Below are positions 56,816 to 64,000 of a DNA stretch of 64,000 nucleotides, piece after piece. Each line of letters begins with the position of its first letter. The first letter of the stretch is position 1. The position numbers were made by a program, and so were the translations under genes. The DNA is from Phocoena phocoena (taxonomy: Eukaryota > Chordata > Mammalia > Artiodactyla > Phocoenidae), in the NCBI RefSeq assembly GCF_963924675.1, contig NC_089221.1, positions 89,756,998 to 89,820,997 on the forward strand, written 5' to 3'. The notes beneath the pieces were generated by a model. That model was not told the DNA's origin. It made no database searches and worked only from the letters and a program-made list of their open reading frames with translations.

Positions 56816-56838
56816 AAAAAAAAAAAAAAAAAAAAAAA
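56816..56838. repeat. poly-A run inside L1 ORF2
   Basis: 23 consecutive A in a place where the L1 consensus has a short mixed sequence (ctgcacagcaaagg type). It is an internal A expansion or the scar of a lost insertion. Confidence 0.85.
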
Positions 56839-57073
56839 GCCTTTGCATCAACAAAATAAAAAGACAATGTACTGAATGGGAGAAAATATTTGCAAACATT
56901 AAGAGTCCTCATCACAAGGAAAAAAATTTGTAACTGCGTGATGATGGATGTTTAGACTTATTGTGGTGATCATTTTGTAATACATATATACACTGAATCA
57001 TTATGTTATATACCTGAAACTAATATAATGTTATACGTCAGTTTTACCTCAATATTAAAAAAATGTAACCTGA

Positions 57074-58034
57074 ATGCTTAAAAAATGATAATAACTAACT
57101 TGGAGTGCTTACTATTGAGGACTTTGAGAGGGCTTGAATAAATAGCACCCCTCTTTCCTGACCAAATTCTAAACTGAGGAATAAGACAAAAGGGTTGCAG
57201 TTAGTGGCCAAAATAGCACCTTTGTTACTTATAAAGGTAAGATGGGGGAATAGTTTTTTTCTATGAGCAAATGCTTTTCTCCAGGACAACACCTAAGGTG
57301 TGCAAGGCTCCAAAAATATTTTTGTTGGGTCCTTGTCTAGATAAATAATTTGATTAAAAATATATTATAAAACTCATGGACCCATGTGAGGTACTGTGAT
57401 TCATCAATCAAGATTTAGAACCAATAATGAGAAAAGAAGATGTACTTACATATTTATTATCCATCAGTGCATGTGAATATTTTTCATTCTATGCAGGCAC
57501 GATTTCTTCCCGTCCAGGTTCAGGAGCCATTTATTCATGTTCTTTATTATCATATGCAACGTTCCTGGCTAATTTCATATCGCCCATAAGGAGGAAATGA
57601 TAGCAATAGCATTATTACTCATGAGGCCATGGCTTTCAGAACCTGTTTGTATTGAAACATAGGTCTTCTTGCCTCTACAGGTTCCTCCTTCTGTTATTTA
57701 ATGCTGGTTACATCATTACTCCTGATGCCACTGTATGGCTCGAAGTGTGGCCTGTGGATACCGGCTTCCAAAGACTCCATCAAAGGTTGTTACTGTGCTT
57801 CATTGATGATGACCACATATGCAAGTCTTATCCAGAGTAGGCAGGAAAATGGGAACAATAATTCATCCTCTAGATACGTTAAATGTACTGTTCTGAATTT
57901 TATGGCATGAACAGAACAGCGTATCTTCCAACTACATCCTCTCTTGAACTGCTTAGGCTGCAATCACTTCATTCCTCGAATGTGATCTCTTTCCATGTAG
58001 ACCTCTTCCACACCATCAACAGGGAGAAGGGGTG
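57074..58034. other. unique sequence, part possibly regulatory
   Basis: Non-repetitive. The part 57310-57620 is AT-rich with words like aataatttgattaaaaat and attcatcaatcaagatttag, and may be a conserved element, with weaker support than at 13200 or 42340. No coding signal. Confidence 0.35.
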
Positions 58035-58679
58035 TCAGATGGCGGGAGAGAGCAGTTCCTTCCGCACAAGAAATGCTGATCCCTCCCTCATCCAGCACAG
58101 TTTAAGACCAACCTGTGAGAGCACCACGAGGTCACCACGACTGGAAGCAGGAGACACAGGAGGAAAGGGTCCCACTGGTGTGGTGGGGCAATGGTCTCCA
58201 GTGTCCTCAGAGGAGATGGCACTGCCACCCCAGAGACGACCTGCTGGGGGTGGGTGACTGCCCTGGGTGCCAGCGGTGGGAGTGGAACAGGATGAAGGAC
58301 ACCTGCTGGCCCCCACCTTAAGTGCCATAGAACAGGCGGCTTCAGTGACACAGGCCCACACATGCAGCTCAAGCCAAGACTGAACTTGCTCCCTTTCTGA
58401 TGTGAGTGAGAGACACTGCGGATCAGCATGATTCTGGCGGCCTAATCTTGTCCACTTTTCAAAAGAAATATTGTTAGTCAGCGGGAGAAAGTTGCTGGCC
58501 AGCTCATGCTCCTGGGAGCAGAGCCGGCCACGGCTCATTGTGCCCACTTGCATGTAGAGGGTGAGGGAGCAAATGCCGGGTCTGGGGTTCACAGGGATAC
58601 CTGCCCAGACGTCACGGCCTATCCAGCCAGACCCAGGCCCTGGAGGGGGACCAGGAACGCCTTGAGGAAGCAACGCCAA
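58035..58679 (-). other. longest non-LINE open reading frame, probably not a gene
   Basis: A 214-codon minus-strand frame, the longest outside the LINEs. It begins MALLPQGVPGPPPGPGSG. I recognise no domain, membrane segment or family, and the composition (rich in S, G, P, L) is what GC-rich non-coding DNA yields. No repeat family covers it either. An overlapping minus frame of 113 codons and plus frames of 111-124 codons at nearly the same place argue for composition rather than selection. I keep it only as a candidate. Confidence 0.15.
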
Positions 58680-59044
58680 GGCGCAGGACCCTCACTTGCG
58701 GCAAAGCGCAGCGCTGCGCGTCTCACTAGGGAATCTGGGATTAGCCTGATGGCGCCGCCGTTACAGCGCTGGGCCAGAGCCAGTCTCGTACGAGAACTGC
58801 CCTCGGAAGGACAGAGGCGACTACTCACTTCCAAGAGATGAAGACAAGCTGAGACAAGCACGCCGGTTTACTCGCCCTAATTCTAACCGGATTAAGCCAC
58901 TGCCCAGCAAATGAGAGCCAGAGAGGTTGGGAGTGTCCCAGCAGCGGAGTTCCCGCCCCATGGAGGGAAACATGGGGAGTGGGGAAAAAGTGTTCCGCCC
59001 TAAAAGTTATTAGGCGCCTGACCAGACTCAAGTATCACTGTACT
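58680..59044. other. unique, moderately CpG-containing sequence
   Basis: A short CpG cluster at 58680-58770 (for example gcgcagcgctgcgcgtc and ggcgccgccg). No promoter motif was recognised. Confidence 0.35.
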
Positions 59045-59195
59045 GACTCAATCAACTCTCATGACCACCCTACAAGAGAAATACTATCTATTCCCTGATG
59101 TATAGATGAGGCAACACACGTGGAGGTCGAGTAAACTGCCCAAGATTTCGCAGCTGGTAAATGGTTGGATTTAGGATTTCAACTGAACCAGTCTG
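59045..59195 (-). mobile_element. MIR fragment
   Basis: Antisense MIR: atgaccaccctacaagagaa, tgatgtatagatgaggcaac and gtaaactgcccaagatttcg, followed by cagctggtaaatggttggat. Confidence 0.8.
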
Positions 59196-60439
59196 GCTGA
59201 TGAAGGAAAGAAGTAAAAGAAGGAAGGGGAGGAGGGAAGGAGGGAGAGAAAAGAGTAGAAAAGGCTAGTGCCTCTCACCTCTGGAGTAACAAGCAGGATT
59301 GAGGTGTTTTTCTCTTCCCTTGTAACTTGGATTATGTAAATATTCCCTCATCTTCCCTCTTCTCAGGGTCAAGAAAGTCTGCACAGAACAACCTGAAATT
59401 TGTATTTCCATTTGAAAAGAAAAAATATTCTCCTTGGGTGCAATGAAGCTTATCCTCACTTCTGTGTACATCATCTCTTACTTTTAACACCAGAGAATGC
59501 TATTACTCAATTTACAAGACAGAGTGTTCCCTTCAATGTGATTTTTTTTTTTTTTTACCCAGCAGGTTTCCTACTTCAGGACCACGAAGCAATCACCAGT
59601 TCCTAGGGATGATTAATCAGTGTTATCCTTAAAAAGCTCAAAATTTCACCCTGTACTTTCATTGTAATAAAGGGCTTCCTGCAAAGCAAGCTGAGTGAAA
59701 CGCAAAGGCAGGCTAGGCTCCAGTCTAGAAGAGATGAAATGCACCTCACCTCCTGCCTGGAGCGGAAGAAACACTGCTTCCCATGCATGAGGCCTTCCAC
59801 AGTCTTTCCAGGGAGGAACTACGGTGGAAAACAGGCCAGAGGTTAGAGGTAGAATTTTCTGCAGAGGGAGTTAACCAGAGAAGGATAAACTAATTCCTTT
59901 AAGACATGTCTTCCTGAATGCAGTGCAGTTCAGCTTTTACAGTGATTTGAGAGCAGAGCATTACAATAGCGCAGTCTCTTAAAGCTCGCAGGGTAGGAAG
60001 CTTATCTAGCTGCTGGGCTGAACAGCTGTGGCACATCCCGCAGTGAACAGAGAGGGTTGTGGTGGTGGGGGGGGGGGGGGGCGCGCAGGGCGTAGTGAGG
60101 TAGAACTGGGAGCAAGCACGGCTCTCAGCCCCTAAGCCACCCCTCCCATACTGGAGCTGGACATACCTTCCCAGTCGTGGCACTCTCTCTCTCTGACCCT
60201 GGATTCAACTGTACTTCCTCCAGCAAACTGATCAGAGTTGACAAGTTAGGCAAAGCCTATTTATGATCCTTGATGGTGGGAGATATATGTGGTTTTAGAA
60301 GGGCCTCTGAGAATGAATCAGGCAGTGGAGGTTGAAGTCAAAACAACTTTCCCAGGGACACGGCCCTTTTTTGAGGAAAAGGAACGACTACTATACATAA
60401 ATATACATATGAGCATTTTTTTTGTCAATGTGGTAAAAT
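59196..60439. other. unique non-coding sequence with purine tract
   Basis: A GGAA-rich purine tract lies at about 59215-59255 and a T14 run near 59542. No gene recognised. Confidence 0.4.
60067..60081. repeat. G15 homopolymer
   Basis: Fifteen G in a row following ggtggt and preceding gcgcgc. Such runs can form G-quadruplexes and are prone to sequencing length error. Confidence 0.9.
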
Positions 60440-60560
60440 GTTAATAGTTCTTAAGTTGTCAAATCCACTGCAGACAGATAATGGGTATATAGGGATTTGC
60501 TATATGTTCTTTTAATTTCTCGGGTATTTTTGCAATGTTATTAAAATTTATTTTTTAAAC
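60440..60560 (+). mobile_element. possible ancient L1 3' end
   Basis: atgttaatagttcttaagtt, then gggtatatagggatttgcta, then caatgttattaaaatttatt resembles the 3' tail of old L1 elements. Short and weak. Confidence 0.35.
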
Positions 60561-60989
60561 TCGTGACATTTGTATTTTAAATCCCCTTAGAAGTTTAACG
60601 TTTGTGCTCTGCAAGAGCACGGAACACCTATTGCGAAATTCCCGCAGGTGCTGGAAGCCAGAGAACCACTGACATTGCTTTTATATTTTGTCTCATTCTA
60701 GCTCCCCGCTCTGCCACTCTGTTTTCTCTCTCTCTCTCTCTCTCCCCCACTACCTCCTCACCCCAAGTCTTTCCTAACTTAAAAAGGTCCAAAAATGGAA
60801 GAATAAAAAGAGGAATTCACAAGCAAAAGTCTTCATCTGCTTATTTGTCATTATTTTCTCACTTTGTCTGCTGGCAGATGAGGACCTACGCACGGAGCAG
60901 GTTTGGAGGTAAATACAACCTATTTCTGATCTAATCTTGCTGCTGCCCTGACTCACCAGAGGATGACACTGGGCCAGAAAGTAAGAGAA
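60561..60989. other. unique sequence with (TC)n tract
   Basis: A (TC)n run lies at 60725-60745. Nothing else recognised. Confidence 0.45.
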
Positions 60990-61085
60990 GTTTGGGGCAT
61001 GGTCAGGAGACGTGCCTTCAAGTCCTAGCTCCAGCATTTTCTGGTTGTACGATCATGGGCAAGCTGCTGCTTCCTCCTTAGGCGA
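60990..61085 (+). mobile_element. MIR fragment
   Basis: ggagacgtgccttcaagtcc, tagctccagcattttctggt and atcatgggcaagctgctgct follow the MIR 5' half on the plus strand. Confidence 0.72.
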
Positions 61086-61794
61086 GATAATATGTTGGTG
61101 ATTTAATTGTTAAGTTTTCATTGATTCTAAGCACAGCAGTCTATGAATACTAAAGCACCTTCTGCCAAGTTGCTTGGGCAAGGCTCTCCCAGCTTCCTGT
61201 GGTATCCGTAACTGGAGATGATGAGGCCATGGGTACTCATTAACCAAAAGGATTAGCTATCTGGGGCAGAGACTAATTAGGACAGAACAAGACCATGTGG
61301 AGTAGATTTAGGGTGAAGAATAGCAGGGACTTGACATTTATCCCCATTCAATCACAACCTGCTTTCTACCCAGGGCTTACCGGTGTGAAACATAACAGGC
61401 TTCCTTGACCACATTATTGTTCTTACTTAGAGATGTGGGTAATGGTCACTGGTACTGTGGGGACCACAGGGACTGACAAGAGAATGATTGAGGCAGAATT
61501 CTCTCTGCAGTGGATTGGAAAGTAACATAAACTTCTGCAGCTGCTGAGATCTTTTGCTTTCTTCAGGTAGGGGACTAAAGCAATTTAATATGTTTAGGCT
61601 CCTCTCAGCCTCTTTGGGCTGATTGATAAAGGTAATTACCAACTTCAGAGTAGTTTTTGGTCCAAATGTTAGGTTAGGCTATTGAACTTGCAGGTCAGTC
61701 TGTGAGAACTATCAGTGCTGAAGCTGAAATTTACTTCATTTATTCTTACCTTGTGGGTTAACTCACTTGCCTATGCAGGATGCAACAGAACAAA
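61086..61794. other. unique non-coding sequence
   Basis: Nothing recognised. Confidence 0.4.
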
Positions 61795-62005
61795 GCAGTG
61801 AAGAGCACTGGAGTGGAATCCTGACTCCCCTACTTACTAGCTGTGTGACCATTGGCAGCTACTTAACCTTTCGATGCCCTTTGGAGATTAGAAGTCTACA
61901 TCTAAAAAGTTTTGTTAGGATTAACTAAGATAATGCATGTAAAACTACCTACAAACGTTCCTGGCATACAGTATGCACTCAATAAACGTTAGCTAATTTA
62001 CTGTC
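61795..62005 (+). mobile_element. MIR element, nearly full length
   Basis: Plus-strand MIR: gaagagcactggagtggaat, cttactagctgtgtgaccat, taactaagataatgcatgta, cctggcatacagtatgcact and caataaacgttagctaattt cover the whole consensus. Confidence 0.88.
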
Positions 62006-62111
62006 CTATGACATCTTTCTGCACCTCTTCTGTTCCTTATAACCTGAGTTCTTTTTCAACTAAAGACTCACTCAAATTCTCTGCAGTAATGGCTTGTGTA
62101 TGTGTTACTGT

Positions 62112-62121
62112 CATGGATGCC
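62112..62121. repeat. target-site duplication, left copy
   Basis: catggatgcc; matches cacggatgcc at 62311-62320 with one mismatch. Confidence 0.85.
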
Positions 62122-62310
62122 TTTTTTTTTTTTTTTTTTTTTTGAGGTACGCGGGCCTCTCACTGCTGTGACCTCTCCCCCTGCGGAGCACGGGTTCCGG
62201 ACACGGGCCCAGCCGCTCCGCGGCATGTGGGAACTTCCCGGACCGGGGCACGAACCCGTGTCCCCTGCATCGGCAGGCGGACTCTCAACCACTGCGCCAC
62301 CAGGGAAGCC
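62122..62310 (-). mobile_element. CHR-type SINE, short form with internal deletion
   Basis: Minus-strand short form with T27-type tail, gaggtacgcgggcctctcac, agccgctccgcggcatgtgg and head gccaccagggaagcc. Between ccggaca and cgggcccagccg it lacks about 24 bp (the gcaggctcagcggccatggct-type block present in the copies at 36392, 40449 and 48324). A 10-bp TSD with one mismatch flanks it. Confidence 0.95.
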
Positions 62311-62320
62311 CACGGATGCC
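62311..62320. repeat. target-site duplication, right copy
   Basis: cacggatgcc; see 62112-62121. Confidence 0.85.
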
Positions 62321-64000
62321 CATTTTGGTGTGAGGAGCAGATGGGGATGAAAAGTAAGGAGCTATGACTGCTTCTCCGTTCTAGTGTCCACAGTAACGAG
62401 GCTCCGCTTCCTGCCCTCCACTGCAGTAGCCTTCCTTCCCAATCCACTCTCGCATATCTTCTCCCACTTGTAGTTTCTAGTTGCTCTTACTTTCTGCTGC
62501 CTCATCGCTTCAGCATGATCGTGGCTACTCACAACTTTACTCCCTCCTCGTACAACCCTTTTGCTGAATTCATCTCTCATTTCCTACTGGGAATTGCCTA
62601 TTTCCCAACCAAAATAGGCAAATTTAGTGAGAGGACCTGCTGGCCTGTGTAACCTTTAGCCCTTGGCCACTGGCCAACCTCTGAATGGATGGGCCTTGAG
62701 TCTGATGCCCCCACCAGTCAAATCAGCTGTGGCTGGGGTGAGTGGGATTTCTTGACCTGCAGTATCCCATCCCTTTAAGCAGGGTCTACAGGCGTTGGGA
62801 GACAATTCATGGGTTTCTTGTGTTTCTCATGTCTTCTGAGCAAGAGGCATTGACAGCTTTGCTCTGTACTGGAGTCTGTATAGAAAAATCCTAGAAAACA
62901 GATATATATTATCCCTCCCTCATCCCCCCAGGTCAGAGGACAGATTTGTTTCCTGACCAAGATAACATATAATGTGTGTCTTTCTCCAGGTCAAGGTTAG
63001 GCAGGCTTACCAGCAGTCCCTTTATAAGACTAGGGTTTCCTAAGCTCGAGTTTTCTCATCTGTGCTACAGACTCACTGTGTGTCCAGCGTCCACCTGGGC
63101 CAAGCTCTGCATTGTCCGTGAGGGACATGGGGGCAACGGGAACTGTTTAGGCGATTATGTAGCTCATGCTGCCCACTGTACCATGAGAAATAAAACCCTT
63201 TGTCTCTGATCCAGGGGTCCCATAGATTCAGCTAGAATCTATGAAATGTGTTAGCTTACAAGCAGGGTAAACTCTCAGACCCTCGGCAGCTCTGGACAAT
63301 GAGAAGGGATGCTTCAAGTACGGTGGCCATGGCAGGCACCATCTAATGCAGCCTTCTACTCTGCTTCCTCTTTATAAAGTGTCACCTACAAAAGGATTAA
63401 ATAAGCTCTAGGGGCTTCTCCAGGACCTGATTTGGGGGAGAAAAATGCGTTATACAGCAGTGGGGGTGGCGAGGAGACAGGAACCCAAAGGATTGTGCGG
63501 CATTTCTGCCCTCCCTGAGTGAGCCTTGGCATGCGTAGGTGTGGCACCTCTGTGTAGCATGGTGCTGCTGCTGAGTCAGGCAGGGGCTGTGCTAGCACGA
63601 CCGTGCATCGGCATAGCGTTTAGTGCCCTTGCTGCCCAGTTCATTCGGCTTCTATGGTGATCACAGTGTAGCAAACTTGACAGTGGTGCTTACTCCTTGT
63701 CCAGACCTTAGTAAGACAGTTTTCAGGGTACGTTAGCCCTGGTTCTCCAGCATGGTTACAAAAGCCAGCAGGAAAGCAATGTCTCAGAATTGCCTGCTTT
63801 ATGTTCCATTTTCTGGGGAAAAACACACTGGATGCTTATGTGTAAATGCCTTAGAGCACAGGGAGTAGGAAGCAAAGGTAATAATACAACACAAATAAGG
63901 TGAAACACTGTTAAGTTTTGCTTCTCTCCATTATGGCCAGCCCCATCTCTGGAAAAAAAATATATCTTTCCAAATTCTCTGGTTGTGAGATATCATGACC
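62321..64000. other. unique non-coding sequence
   Basis: No repeat or exon recognised in the last 1.7 kb. Frames of up to 77 codons have no domain. Confidence 0.4.

Larger units (their letters stand above)
53455..56907 (+). pseudogene. L1 ORF2 of the older element, broken and truncated
   Basis: Decayed ORF2 with endonuclease pieces (FSRIDHMFGHKTS and FSDHSDMKQEIN, which keeps the SDH motif), then RT pieces: [39 protein letters not shown], and the catalytic loop written [10 protein letters not shown] instead of a FADD form. A 23-A run interrupts it at 56816-56838. At about 56907 the sequence jumps from ORF2 (the region before the last quarter) to the 3'UTR, so roughly the last 0.8-0.9 kb of ORF2 is missing. 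A younger L1 fragment splits it at 55803. Confidence 0.85.
50584..57060 (+). mobile_element. older near-full-length LINE-1 with 5'UTR, plus strand
   Basis: A long, older L1. It starts with a leader holding ggaataccctgaactcacct, cctcatcccacagacatact and ggaacaatttcctcagaaag, the known start of an old mammalian L1 5'UTR as I remember it. The leader runs to about 52100. ORF1 remnants follow (about 52130-52980), then ORF2 remnants (about 53455-56907). It ends with a 3'UTR (cattttgtaatacatatata, gaaactaatataatgttata) and short A tail near 57060. The flanks aaaatgcaaactga (50569-50583) and aaatgtaacctga (57061-57073) may be a decayed TSD. A younger L1 piece is nested at 55803-56182. Confidence 0.88.

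Noticed and set aside
1..64000. CRISPR arrays, integrons, prophages, operons, toxin-antitoxin pairs or biosynthetic clusters.
   Set aside because: The window is mammalian nuclear DNA. Direct repeats are TSDs and microsatellites, and no regularly spaced repeat array exists.

Overview
This window is mammalian nuclear DNA, almost certainly from a cetacean or a close cetartiodactyl relative. The main evidence is at least twelve copies of the CHR-type SINE derived from tRNA-Glu, recognisable by a head like cttccctggtggcgcagtgg and an internal block like atcccacatgccgcgg, most with their own target-site duplication (TSD). Three L1 lineages (two with recognisable 3' ends of cetartiodactyl type), the ancient eutherian repeats MIR and L2, MLT1-type LTRs, MER5-like and Tigger-like DNA transposon fragments complete the picture. 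Long low-complexity tracts, the absence of operon-like spacing and the shortness of all non-transposon reading frames exclude a bacterial or viral genome.

I find no protein-coding exon, tRNA, rRNA or other RNA gene that I can support. All reading frames with recognisable homology belong to LINEs, and all of those are broken. The window therefore reads as intergenic or deep intronic sequence; which of the two cannot be decided from the sequence alone.

Layout: 1-5.7 kb holds a SINE tail cut by the window edge, a complete SINE at 2.3 kb, an unnamed old repeat at 3.2 kb, L1 scraps and an MLT1 LTR. 5.7-11 kb holds MIR and L2 copies, a TAGA/AAAT microsatellite, a locally CpG-rich patch (about 8.85-9.3 kb) and a (CA)n tract. 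11-24 kb is mostly unique, with three stretches whose AT-rich palindromes and homeodomain-like cores resemble conserved non-coding elements (11.1, 13.2 and 22.3 kb). 25-27.7 kb is an old L2 body carrying two SINEs, followed by an MLT1 LTR. 29.5-35.4 kb is a long minus-strand L1 with a SINE inside it. 39.1-41.1 kb is a three-layer nest (L2, then L1, then SINE). 42.3-43 kb is another candidate conserved non-coding stretch. 43.4-48.5 kb holds three further SINEs. 50.6-57.1 kb is an older plus-strand L1 with its 5'UTR, split by a younger L1 3' fragment. 57.1-64 kb is mostly unique with MIRs, a G15 run and one last SINE.

The parts do not work together as a gene system; the window records successive transposon insertions, and TSDs give their relative order. 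I did not find a convincing undescribed biological system. The observations most worth checking are the candidate non-coding conserved elements, a SINE that appears to have carried 46 bp of downstream sequence with it, and structural variants inside individual SINE and L1 copies. Repeat boundaries are approximate (about 10 bp where a TSD is given, 20-50 bp elsewhere), and family names come from remembered consensus sequences, not from a database search.
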